A stretch of 64,000 nucleotides of DNA from Prochlorococcus marinus str. MIT 9107 (GTDB taxonomy: Bacteria > Cyanobacteriota > Cyanobacteriia > PCC-6307 > Cyanobiaceae), in the NCBI RefSeq assembly GCF_000759855.1, contig NZ_JNAI01000003.1, positions 1 to 64,000 of the forward strand, written 5' to 3'. The position numbers and the translations under genes are program-made. This document shows, in pieces, positions 41,755-50,569 of this stretch. Under the pieces are notes generated by a model. It searched no databases, was not told where the DNA came from, and saw only the letters and a program-made list of their open reading frames with translations. The stretch's first letter is position 1. The number at the start of each line of letters is the position of its first letter.

Positions 41755-42678
41755 TCATTTTGCATTAAGTACTAATTTTGGACTTATATAAGTTTGTTCT
41801 TCATTTAGGAAGCCTATCCCAAGAAGTGTTTTTCTTTTATCTATAACCTTTATGGGTTTTTTATAATCAAAAGTATTGCTTTTACTTAAGTAATTAATAT
41901 CAATTTGAATAGCTCTTCCCGTTTGCCAAAAATTTAGTTCCTCTTCTTTATTTATGACTAATGTTGAAATATGATTAAGAGCAGAAATTGTTGGAATAAT
42001 AATATTTCCCGCGTTTTTTTTACCGATTTCTTTTGCCATATGAGATATTTTTATAGAGTTTTGTTCATGAAAACCACAAGCTGAAATTCTTTTTAATTGA
42101 AGAAGGCAACCCTCGGAATTGAGAATTTTACCCAAATCTCTTGCAATTGACCTTATATACGTACCTGCGGAACATTTGATTTGTGTTTCTATAATTCCGT
42201 TTGATTGGTCCCATTTTATTAAAACAAGTTCGTCTATTTTTACTTCTTTTGGAGCCAATTCAAAATTTTCATTATTAAAAGATTTTTTATAAGCTCTCTC
42301 TCCATTCACATGCACACTAGATACTTTTGGCGGAATTTGTTTAATTATTCCTCTAAATTGATTTAAATATTGATCTAATTTCTCATCACTGATTTTGGGC
42401 CAACCTTTTTGATTTATTATTTCTCCATGAATATCATCAGTGTTAGTTCTTATCCCTAATTTAATCTGCCCTATATAAGTTTTCCCCTGAGGAAGATATT
42501 GAATAAATCTGGTTGCACTGCCTATCGCAATTGGTAATGTTCCTGTGACCTCTGGATCAAGAGTTCCAGTGTGCCCAACTTTTTTTGTATTTAGTAATTT
42601 CCTTATTTGTTTTACACAATCATGGGAGGTACAGCCTTTATCTTTATTAATTACTAAAAATCCATCTTTAGTTTCCAT
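41755..42678 (-). CDS. truB: tRNA pseudouridine-55 synthase
   Basis: 307 residues. [19 protein letters not shown] has the catalytic Asp at residue 41, and [15 protein letters not shown] is the second signature. TruB isomerises U55 in the T loop, which is present as TTCGAA in the tRNA here. It converges on the SpoIID gene with a 3-base gap. Divergent from the methyltransferase at 42722, sharing a 43-base promoter region. Confidence 0.95.
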   Translation of the reverse strand: METKDGFLVINKDKGCTSHDCVKQIRKLLNTKKVGHTGTLDPEVTGTLPIAIGSATRFIQYLPQGKTYIGQIKLGIRTNTDDIHGEIINQKGWPKISDEKLDQYLNQFRGIIKQIPPKVSSVHVNGERAYKKSFNNENFELAPKEVKIDELVLIKWDQSNGIIETQIKCSAGTYIRSIARDLGKILNSEGCLLQLKRISACGFHEQNSIKISHMAKEIGKKNAGNIIIPTISALNHISTLVINKEEELNFWQTGRAIQIDINYLSKSNTFDYKKPIKVIDKRKTLLGIGFLNEEQTYISPKLVLNAK

Positions 42679-42721
42679 TTTTAATATTAAGAATACTTTG
42701 AGAAAGATTTATTTCCATCTT

Positions 42722-43495
42722 ATGATTTTTATATTGGAAATTAAAAGTAATAAATTGAAAAAAGATAGTTTTATATTAAAAGAGTTTTTAGAAAATGCTT
42801 TTAATTTGAAATCACATTTAATGGAATTCTTTTCAATGAAAGAATCTGATTTAGATGGATTCCTCACAAACGCAAAGATGAATTTGGCAAATTTACATCC
42901 AGGAGTTGCTTTAAGTGATGTTTCAGATTTTTATACGGAGATTGTGGGAGATCGACATGTTGCAGATTTAGCTGCTTGGCATATTACAAGTAAGGATTAT
43001 ATCTCTGATACTTTAAAGCTTCAGCAGAGATTTTCTAGAAATTTGGTTTTAGATTTTGGAGGGGGAATTGGAACACATGCCTTAGCTAATGCTATGTCTT
43101 CAAAAGTTGAACATGTTTTTTTTGTAGATATAAATGAAACAAATAGAAGCTTTGTTGAATACAGGGCTAAGAAATTAGGAGTCAATAAAAAACTTACTTT
43201 TTGTCGAACAATCAAAGATACACAAATATCAAAATTTGATACGATAGTCTGTCTTGACGTTTTAGAGCATCTTGCCGATCCATCTTCTCAAATTGAGATT
43301 TTCAATCAGATTATGGATTGTGATTCTATTGCTATATTTAATTGGTATTTCTATAAAGGAGAGAAAAATGAATATCCATTTCATATTGACGATAATCAAA
43401 TAGTTGAAAGGTTTTTCAATACACTGCAATCAAAGTTTTTAGAAGTTTTTCATCCCATACTTATAACTACAAGAGCTTATAAGAAAATTAGATAA
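42722..43495 (+). CDS. SAM-dependent methyltransferase
   Basis: 257 residues from the ATG at 42722; a longer frame back to 42545 is antisense to truB and is discarded. [18 protein letters not shown] is the SAM loop and [13 protein letters not shown] the class I post-II motif. The N-terminal 90 residues, including [20 protein letters not shown], form a family-specific region. Substrate unknown. It converges with rpmA with an 8-base overlap. Confidence 0.8.
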   Translation: MIFILEIKSNKLKKDSFILKEFLENAFNLKSHLMEFFSMKESDLDGFLTNAKMNLANLHPGVALSDVSDFYTEIVGDRHVADLAAWHITSKDYISDTLKLQQRFSRNLVLDFGGGIGTHALANAMSSKVEHVFFVDINETNRSFVEYRAKKLGVNKKLTFCRTIKDTQISKFDTIVCLDVLEHLADPSSQIEIFNQIMDCDSIAIFNWYFYKGEKNEYPFHIDDNQIVERFFNTLQSKFLEVFHPILITTRAYKKIR

Positions 43496-43748
43496 CTATA
43501 TTAACTCTTTTTCTATTCCTTAAATTCCTTTTAATGCTTTCGAAACTTACGGTTCCTTCTTTAAGTGCAAAAAGCGTGTCATCTTTGCCTTTGCCAACAT
43601 TTATTCCTGGCAAAAAGGATGTACCTCTTTGGCGGATTAAAATTGATCCAGCAGTTACTTTTTCTCCACCATAAGCTTTTACGCCTAATCTTTTAGAATT
43701 TGAATCTCGACCGTTTCTGGTGGAACCTGTTCCTTTTTTATGTGCCAT
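43488..43748 (-). CDS. rpmA: 50S ribosomal protein L27
   Basis: 86 residues. [20 protein letters not shown] is diagnostic, with the basic N-terminus reaching the peptidyl transferase centre. It lies 9 bases downstream of rplU, the universal L21-L27 operon. Confidence 0.97.
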   Translation of the reverse strand: MAHKKGTGSTRNGRDSNSKRLGVKAYGGEKVTAGSILIRQRGTSFLPGINVGKGKDDTLFALKEGTVSFESIKRNLRNRKRVNIVI

Positions 43749-43757
43749 TAGAAATTT

Positions 43758-44198
43758 TTAACTAGTAGATTTTTCAGTTTTGGGTTTAGTTCCCTTTTTA
43801 ACAGAACTCTTTTTAGAGGGAGACTTAGGAGCACTTTTACCTAATGTTATAGATTTTACCATAACTCTTGTGAGTTCTTGTCTGTGACCCATCTTTCTTC
43901 TTGTCTTTTTTTTAGGACGCATCTTGTAGACAAGAATTTTTTTATCTCTTTTGTGAGAAACGACTTCTAATTCAATTTTTGCATCTTTAATATAAGGTTT
44001 ACCAATAGTGATGGTATCTTTATCTTTTAAAAGTAAAACTTTTTCTAGTGTTATTTTATCTTTTTCTTTTGCATTTAACCTGTCAATATCATAGTATCTA
44101 TTAACTTCAAACCAAAATTGTTGACCTGAGGTTTCTGCTATTGCATACAATTCATTATTTTTAGAAGAATTGTTTAGAGAGTTTTTAGAATTTGTCAT
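43758..44198 (-). CDS. rplU: 50S ribosomal protein L21
   Basis: 146 residues. The L21 core starts at ELYAIAETSGQQFWFEVNRY and ends with KTRRKMGHRQELTRVMV. An Asn/Ser-rich N-terminal extension of about 14 residues and a Lys/Ser-rich C-terminal extension of about 30 are longer than in E. coli L21 (103 aa). It precedes rpmA. Divergent from kaiB across 143 bases. Confidence 0.95.
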   Translation of the reverse strand: MTNSKNSLNNSSKNNELYAIAETSGQQFWFEVNRYYDIDRLNAKEKDKITLEKVLLLKDKDTITIGKPYIKDAKIELEVVSHKRDKKILVYKMRPKKKTRRKMGHRQELTRVMVKSITLGKSAPKSPSKKSSVKKGTKPKTEKSTS

Positions 44199-44341
44199 AT
44201 TTTAGAGACACTATTAGGCTCAAATTTATAATTTGATTTAGCCAAATAAGCAGTCATGATTGTTTGTTTATTTTCTTATTTTGTAGTGTAATAAGTCAAG
44301 GGCTTTTTTTATCTTTTATATCTATTTCAGGAATAATAACA

Positions 44342-44659
44342 ATGGCAGCAAGAAAAACATATATTTTAAAACTCTATGTTGCTGGGAATACTCCCAATTC
44401 AATGAGGGCTTTAAATACTTTAAGAGAAATTTTAGAAAATGAATTTAAAGGAGTTTATGCCTTGAAGGTTATCGATGTACTTAAGCAACCTCAACTTGCA
44501 GAGGAAGATAAGATTTTGGCTACACCAACCTTAGCTAAAATTTTACCTCCACCAGTAAGAAGAATCATTGGTGATCTTTCAGATAGAGATAAAGTTTTAA
44601 TAGGTTTAGATCTACTTTTTGATGAATTAACTGAAACTCAATATAGTGGAGATAAATAA
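44342..44659 (+). CDS. kaiB: Circadian clock protein KaiB
   Basis: 105 residues from the ATG at 44342, giving [20 protein letters not shown] as in other cyanobacteria. An in-frame extension from 44264 is hydrophobic and unlike KaiB. The thioredoxin-like fold-switching core ([40 protein letters not shown]) is intact. KaiB binds the CI ring of KaiC during the dephosphorylation phase. kaiA is absent from the expected upstream site. Confidence 0.97.
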   Translation: MAARKTYILKLYVAGNTPNSMRALNTLREILENEFKGVYALKVIDVLKQPQLAEEDKILATPTLAKILPPPVRRIIGDLSDRDKVLIGLDLLFDELTETQYSGDK

Positions 44660-44731
44660 CTTATAGAAAACTTTTATCATTAAATATAAATTTAATGTTT
44701 ATGTTTTATTAAATTTTATTTGAACAAAACT

Positions 44732-46261
44732 ATGAAAGATAAGAAACTTGGTAAATCAAATAAAATGCAAGTACAAAAACTACCTACTGGCATAGAGGGT
44801 TTTGATGATGTTTGTAGAGGTGGGTTGCCTGTATCTCGAAGTACTCTTGTTAGTGGGACATCCGGGACTGGTAAAACTGTTTTTTCACTCCAATACTTAC
44901 ACCATGGAATTTGTAATTTTGATGAGCCAGGGATTTTAGTTACTTTTGAAGAATCACCTTTAGATATAATAAGAAACGCTGCTAGCTTCGGATGGGATTT
45001 ACAAGAATTAATTGATCAAAATAAGTTATTTATATTGGATGCTTCCCCTGATCCTGATGGTCAAGATGTTGCGGGCAACTTTGATTTGTCTGGTCTTATT
45101 GAAAGAATAAGTTACGCTATAAGAAAATACAAAGCTAAAAGAGTCGCGATAGATTCAATAACTGCTGTTTTTCAACAATATGACGCTATTTACGTTGTTA
45201 GAAGGGAAATATTTAGACTCATAGCAAGATTAAAAGAAATAGGAGTAACAACAGTTATGACTACAGAAAGGGTCGATGATTACGGACCTATCGCGAGATA
45301 TGGAGTAGAAGAATTTGTTTCTGATAATGTTGTCTTGTTAAGAAATGTTCTAGAGTCAGAGAAGAGACGAAGAACTCTAGAAGTTTTGAAGTTAAGAGGT
45401 ACTGTACACATGAAAGGGGAATACCCATTCACTATGGGTGCAGATGGTATAAGTGTATTTGCTCTTGGTGCAATGAGACTTACGCAAAGATCTTCAAATA
45501 TTAGAATTAGTTCTGGAGTTAAAGATCTCGACGATATGTGTGGAGGGGGTTATTTTCAAGATTCCATTATCCTCGCTACAGGAGCTACCGGTACAGGTAA
45601 GACAATGCTTGTATCAAAATTTGTAGAAGATGCTTATAACAATAGTGAAAGAGCAATACTTTTTGCATACGAAGAATCTAGAGCTCAATTGCTTAGGAAT
45701 GCTACTAGTTGGGGAATAGACTTTGAAAAGATGGAAAGTGATGGGTTATTAAAAATTATTTGTGCATATCCTGAGTCAACTGGCTTGGAAGATCACTTGC
45801 AAATCATAAAAACGCAAATTAATCAATTTAAACCAAAGAGAATGGCAATAGATTCTCTCTCAGCATTAGCCCGAGGTGTCAGTTTGAATGCATTTAGACA
45901 GTTTGTAATTGCAGTCACTGGTTACACAAAACAAGAAGAGATAGCGGGCTTTTTTACTAATACTGCAGAAGAATTCATGGGAAGTCATTCTATTACTGAT
46001 TCTCACATCTCAACAATTACTGATACTATATTATTGCTCCAATATGTTGAAATAAAAGGAGAGATGGCTAGAGCTTTAAACGTTTTTAAAATGCGAGGAT
46101 CATGGCATGATAAACGAATAAGAGAATTTATTATCACTAATAGAGGTCCTGAAATAAAAGATTCTTTTTCAAATTTTGAACAGATATTTAGTGGTGCCCC
46201 CCATAGAATTGTTCCTGACCAAAATGTTCAGAATATTTTTAAAGGGGTAGATAATAATTAG
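44732..46261 (+). CDS. kaiC: Circadian clock ATPase/autokinase KaiC
   Basis: 509 residues from the ATG at 44732 (a TTG 12 bases earlier is possible). It has two RecA-like domains with Walker A loops GTSGTGKT (42-49) and GATGTGKT (284-291). TFEES and AYEES provide the catalytic glutamate pairs. The autophosphorylation sites correspond to Ser427 and Thr428 in DSHISTITDT. Without KaiA, Prochlorococcus KaiC is known to act as part of a damped, hourglass-like timer. The stop overlaps the nblS stop by 4 bases. Confidence 0.97.
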   Translation: MKDKKLGKSNKMQVQKLPTGIEGFDDVCRGGLPVSRSTLVSGTSGTGKTVFSLQYLHHGICNFDEPGILVTFEESPLDIIRNAASFGWDLQELIDQNKLFILDASPDPDGQDVAGNFDLSGLIERISYAIRKYKAKRVAIDSITAVFQQYDAIYVVRREIFRLIARLKEIGVTTVMTTERVDDYGPIARYGVEEFVSDNVVLLRNVLESEKRRRTLEVLKLRGTVHMKGEYPFTMGADGISVFALGAMRLTQRSSNIRISSGVKDLDDMCGGGYFQDSIILATGATGTGKTMLVSKFVEDAYNNSERAILFAYEESRAQLLRNATSWGIDFEKMESDGLLKIICAYPESTGLEDHLQIIKTQINQFKPKRMAIDSLSALARGVSLNAFRQFVIAVTGYTKQEEIAGFFTNTAEEFMGSHSITDSHISTITDTILLLQYVEIKGEMARALNVFKMRGSWHDKRIREFIITNRGPEIKDSFSNFEQIFSGAPHRIVPDQNVQNIFKGVDNN

Positions 46262-48324
46262 ATTATTTTACTGACTTCAGAGTTTGAAAAATTATCTGTA
46301 TTATTTATAGTTTGAGTCAATAATTCGTCTTTATCAGATTGTGCAAGCGCTAAATCAAACCAGAATGTAGTTCCAACTCCTAATTCACTAGCCATTCGAA
46401 TTTCTCCACCATGTTTTTCAATTATTCCTCTCACTATAGATAACCCCAAACCAGTCCCTTGCTCAGTATGAACGGCATTCTCCACTCTATAAAAACGGTC
46501 AAAAATCTTTTCTTGGTCCGCTTGAGATATCCCAGAACCTGTATCTGCAATCTCAATTCTTACTTTTGGTAATGGAGAAACTAACTCACATTGAGGTGCC
46601 CCATCATTGTTATTACTTGGTGGAAAAGCAGGGCATGAATCTGGCCAAGTATAAGCTCTTATAATTAGGTTGCTGTTTTTTGGACTAAATTTCAATCCAT
46701 TACCTAGCAAATTATCAAAAACTTGTAAAAGTAAGTCAAAATTTCCAAGAATGGAAGGGATCGTTTCTTCTATATCGTGGGCCAATGAAACATTTTTTTC
46801 TGTTGCATTAAGTCTGTAATTCCTAAGAGTTTGTTCTATTGCAGATTTAATATCCATTTCCTCTAGTTGAATTATTTTCCCGGACTCCAATCTTGATAAA
46901 TCTAATACATCATTAACGAGTCTTGTTAACCTATCAGTCTCTGAATTTGCAATACCTAGAAATTCAAGTTGTTCTTCATTAGAAAGCTGATCTTTTAGAT
47001 CATATAAAGTCTCTACGTAACTTTTAATATTAAAAAGTGGTGTCCTTAATTCATGAGAAACATTACTAATAAATCTATTTTGTGCTGCATTGAGTTCTAC
47101 CTCTCTTGTTAGGTCTTGAATTGTCACGGCAATTCCTTTTAATTCAACTTTGTTTGTATCTAGTACTGATTGTAAGACAATTCTTAAAGTTCTAGCCGGT
47201 TCTCCTAAGCTAAACCTTAAATCATCTTTTTCCTTTTCTCTGTTTAAAATTGATTCTATGTTTGTATGTAAGTCATTAGATAAAATTTCGGGGATTTCAT
47301 TTAAAAAATATTTTCCTTCTAGGAATCTTCCTTCCCAACGAAATAATCTTTTTGCTGTCGGATTAGTAAGTACAATTTTACCTTTGGAATCCAATAATAT
47401 CGCACCATCAGCCATAGTGGCTATTAGTGACTCCTGCTTTATTTGAGCTGCCTTAAGTTCTTCAATATTTGCCTCGTCATAGTTTTCTAACTGAGTAGCC
47501 ATTCGGTTAAATCCATTTAGAAGTTCTCCTAGATCTCCAGTCATAGGTAAAGAAATTCTTGATTTAAAGTTTCCTTTTGAAATTTCCCTAACACCTCTCA
47601 CTAATTCTCTTACAGGCCTAGTAATTGTAAGTGCATTGAATACTGCTCCAAGTATTACTAAAACCCAAATAGAGATGAAAACTGCTATTGTAACTTCTCT
47701 TGTTAATGCAGCACTGGCGAGGGCTTTTTTATTAGGTGTAACTCCTAGAGCCAAAGTTCCAAGATATTTTCCTTTCCATAGCATTGGGACAAATACATCT
47801 GTTACTTGACCTTGAGGTGTAACATGCTGTCTGACTAGTGGGAATTGAGGCCGTTTCTTTAATTCTGATGGTAGTTTTAATCTTCTAGTGAGTTGGAATT
47901 GACTCTCTGAACTTGTTGGCGTAGCACTAATCGGTATCCCAAGTTGAACTATGTCTTCAGCATCAGTAAAAAATATATAACGTAAATTTCTACTAGATCT
48001 CCAAAACTTTTCAGCTACATTTGAAATTTCTTTTTTTTGGTTATTAGCAACTAATTCTGTCACATTCCCCGATAGCAATAATCCGAGATCTCGAGCATAT
48101 CTTGTATCATTCATTCCTGCATCTCTTTGAATACTATTTAGCGCAAAAAACGTTATTCCTGTCATTAAAAGGCTTACAACTAGAGTGGCTATTGCTAATA
48201 ATTTTGTTCTTAAACTAAAACCGCTCCACCAAGAAAAAAGTCTATTAACCCAATAATTATTATTAATATCTTCATTATCTTCGATGTTATATTCTCTACT
48301 TTCTGGATTCTTTATATCTAGCAT
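46258..48324 (-). CDS. nblS: Sensor histidine kinase NblS/DspA (Hik33) type
   Basis: 688 residues. Order: TM helix (residues 38-65), a periplasmic/lumenal sensor of about 140 residues, second TM near 215-235, HAMP (TITRPVRELVRGVREISKGN), PAS (ATMADGAILLDSKGKIVLTN), HisKA (ISNVSHELRTPLFNIKSYVE) and HATPase (NLLGNGLKFSPKN, ADTGSGISQADQEKIFDRFY, GTGLGLSIV). NblS responds to high light and stress and acts through the regulator RpaB, which binds HLR1 sites upstream of hli and photosystem genes. The hli genes in this window are thus plausible targets. Confidence 0.93.
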   Translation of the reverse strand: MLDIKNPESREYNIEDNEDINNNYWVNRLFSWWSGFSLRTKLLAIATLVVSLLMTGITFFALNSIQRDAGMNDTRYARDLGLLLSGNVTELVANNQKKEISNVAEKFWRSSRNLRYIFFTDAEDIVQLGIPISATPTSSESQFQLTRRLKLPSELKKRPQFPLVRQHVTPQGQVTDVFVPMLWKGKYLGTLALGVTPNKKALASAALTREVTIAVFISIWVLVILGAVFNALTITRPVRELVRGVREISKGNFKSRISLPMTGDLGELLNGFNRMATQLENYDEANIEELKAAQIKQESLIATMADGAILLDSKGKIVLTNPTAKRLFRWEGRFLEGKYFLNEIPEILSNDLHTNIESILNREKEKDDLRFSLGEPARTLRIVLQSVLDTNKVELKGIAVTIQDLTREVELNAAQNRFISNVSHELRTPLFNIKSYVETLYDLKDQLSNEEQLEFLGIANSETDRLTRLVNDVLDLSRLESGKIIQLEEMDIKSAIEQTLRNYRLNATEKNVSLAHDIEETIPSILGNFDLLLQVFDNLLGNGLKFSPKNSNLIIRAYTWPDSCPAFPPSNNNDGAPQCELVSPLPKVRIEIADTGSGISQADQEKIFDRFYRVENAVHTEQGTGLGLSIVRGIIEKHGGEIRMASELGVGTTFWFDLALAQSDKDELLTQTINNTDNFSNSEVSKII

Positions 48325-48328
48325 AAGC

Positions 48329-49660
48329 TTAATTCTCCTTCGAAAGGTTTCCCCTCACCTGATGACCTATATCTCTTCTGAAGTAAATACCATCAAAGTT
48401 TATTTCTTTTAAATTTTTGTATGCTTTTTCAAAAACTAAATCGAAATTTATATCTTGACAAACAATACTTAAGACTCTTCCCCCATCAGTTAGTAATTCC
48501 CCATTCTCATTTAAAGAAGTACCTGAGTCAAAAATTTGACAATCGCTTAAGTCAATTTTTCCAATTTTTATTGGAAAGCCAGTTTTATATTCGTGAGGAT
48601 AACCTTTTGAGGTCGCTATTACACAACCACTAACCTTGTCAGAAATATCAATTTTCTCCTCACCAGTTAAATTTCCCATTGAACATTTTTCTAAAAGAAG
48701 TACAAAATTTTGATCCATTAAGGGCATTATTGTTTGGCATTCTGGATCTCCAAATCTGCAGTTATATTCTATAACTTTGGGCCCATATTCTGTGATCATT
48801 AAGCCAAAATAAATTACTCCTCGATAATTAATATTTTTTTTATTTAGTTGATCTATTGTCGGTTCAATTATCTCCTTTATGATTTTATCAAGGTAAGTCT
48901 CTGTTAATAGCGGAGCAGGAGAATAAGCTCCCATCCCTCCTGTATTTGGACCTTTATCTTTCTCCTTTAATCTTTTGTGATCTTGTGCTGAAGGAAGTAA
49001 TATGTACCTCTTCCCATCACATAGAGCAAAAATTGAAACTTCTGGACCCTCGATTTTTTCCTCTAGAACTACCATATTTCCAGAGTTGCCAAACTTACCA
49101 TTAAAGATTGATTCTGCTGCTCTAATACATTCTTCTTTTGAATCGGGAATAAAAACACCTTTTCCTGAAGCGAGACCATCCGCCTTTACTACCAGAGGAA
49201 TCGATGATGAATCGATAATTTTTCTTGCTTCCTCAAGAGAATTGACTTTCCAAAAGTTTGCAGTTGGAATATTTGCGTCATGCATAAATTCTTTTGCCCA
49301 AGATTTGCTATATTCCAATTTCGCTCCATCTTTATCAGGTCCAAATACTTTAAAGTTTTTTTTGCGAAGCAAATCTGCTAATCCGTTCGCTAAAGGTATT
49401 TCTGGGCCTATTACAATTAAATCTGTCTCTAAAAATTCAAGCTTTTCTACTAGTTCATTTCTATTGTTTATATCAATTTTTATTCTTTCACATTTGTTTA
49501 TTCTTTCTGATCCTGCATTACCAGGTATTAAATAAACTTTTTTGACTAATTCATTTTTTTGGATAACCCAAGCCAAAGAGTTTTCTCTTCCTCCATTCCC
49601 AATTATTACAATATTTCCTAATCTACTGAATCTTTGAGAACTTGTTGAATTAATGCTCAT
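48329..49660 (-). CDS. purD: Phosphoribosylamine-glycine ligase
   Basis: 443 residues. NIVIIGNGGRENSLAWVI is the N-terminal dinucleotide-like loop and VVKADGLASGKGVFIPDSKE the ATP-grasp phosphate loop. LKEKDKGPNTGGMGAYSPAP is the PurD signature. It forms GAR in purine synthesis. It lies 4 bases upstream of nblS on the same strand, so the two are co-transcribed. An extra 15 residues precede the core. Confidence 0.96.
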   Translation of the reverse strand: MSINSTSSQRFSRLGNIVIIGNGGRENSLAWVIQKNELVKKVYLIPGNAGSERINKCERIKIDINNRNELVEKLEFLETDLIVIGPEIPLANGLADLLRKKNFKVFGPDKDGAKLEYSKSWAKEFMHDANIPTANFWKVNSLEEARKIIDSSSIPLVVKADGLASGKGVFIPDSKEECIRAAESIFNGKFGNSGNMVVLEEKIEGPEVSIFALCDGKRYILLPSAQDHKRLKEKDKGPNTGGMGAYSPAPLLTETYLDKIIKEIIEPTIDQLNKKNINYRGVIYFGLMITEYGPKVIEYNCRFGDPECQTIMPLMDQNFVLLLEKCSMGNLTGEEKIDISDKVSGCVIATSKGYPHEYKTGFPIKIGKIDLSDCQIFDSGTSLNENGELLTDGGRVLSIVCQDINFDLVFEKAYKNLKEINFDGIYFRRDIGHQVRGNLSKEN

Positions 49661-49794
49661 AAATTTTTTTTGGAAGGTTATGAGGTCTAGATAAATAATC
49701 AGTTAAAATGAAATAAACTATTTGAAAAGTTAATCTCTAATAAATATGTTAATTATAAATTGTAGTTTTAGTAATCAAATGAGGTTTTAAATTA

Positions 49795-50523
49795 ATGAAT
49801 GATAAATATAGATTGATCTATGAAGGTAAAGCAAAAAAAGTATTTTTTCATGATGATGCAGATAAAGTAATAATTGAATTTAAAGATGATGCTACAGCTT
49901 TTAATTCTCTTAAAAAAGCTAAATTTGAAGGAAAGGGCAAACTTAATTGCTTAATAAGCGCAAGAATTTTTGAACTTCTTATAAAGAATAATATTCCAAC
50001 TCATTTTCTTGAACTTAAAAATGAAAATACAATGATAGCAAGAAAAATAAAAGTAATTCCTTTAGAAATTGTTCTAAGAAATACTGCTTTTGGTTCCTTG
50101 TGTAAACAAACGACTATTAAACCTGGAACTGTCTTAGCAAAACCGTTAATTGATATCTATCTTAAAAATGATGAACTTAATGATCCTTTAATTACAAAAG
50201 ATAGAATTGAATTAATGAACATATTAAGTCTTAAAGATTTAGATTTAATAATAGATTTAACTTTAAAAATTAATGTCATCCTGAAAAGTTTTTTTAAGAA
50301 TATTCAGCTTGACCTTGTAGATTTCAAATTGGAGTTTGGTTATGATTCTAAAAAGAATATGCTTCTTGGTGACGAAATAAGTCCTGATAATTGTAGATTT
50401 TGGGATCTTAAGCAAAAAAATGATACAATTGTAAGCTTAGATAAAGATAGATTTAGAAATGATTTAGGTGGTTTAATTGAAGCTTATAGTGAAATCAACC
50501 GAAGAATAAATGATTTCATTTAG
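49795..50523 (+). CDS. purC: SAICAR synthase
   Basis: 242 residues. LIYEGKAKKVF is the opening motif, VIPLEIVLRNTAFGSLCKQT the CAIR/aspartate-binding block, and LLGDEISPDNCRFWD the conserved C-terminal signature. PurC condenses CAIR with aspartate. It is divergent from purD across 134 bases, which probably hold both purine-gene promoters. Confidence 0.96.
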   Translation: MNDKYRLIYEGKAKKVFFHDDADKVIIEFKDDATAFNSLKKAKFEGKGKLNCLISARIFELLIKNNIPTHFLELKNENTMIARKIKVIPLEIVLRNTAFGSLCKQTTIKPGTVLAKPLIDIYLKNDELNDPLITKDRIELMNILSLKDLDLIIDLTLKINVILKSFFKNIQLDLVDFKLEFGYDSKKNMLLGDEISPDNCRFWDLKQKNDTIVSLDKDRFRNDLGGLIEAYSEINRRINDFI

Positions 50524-50569
50524 CTTAATTCAATAGATAATGCTCAATTAATCTTAATTCAAAAATACT

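Noticed and set aside
42545-42721. N-terminal extension of the methyltransferase over truB
   Set aside because: It is antisense to the start of truB and unlike any methyltransferase; ATG at 42722 fits.
47150-47446. 98-codon plus-strand frame inside nblS
   Set aside because: Antisense to the PAS/HisKA region of a full-length kinase.
49002-49535. 177-codon plus-strand frame within purD
   Set aside because: Antisense shadow of a conserved ATP-grasp gene; composition is that of reversed coding sequence.
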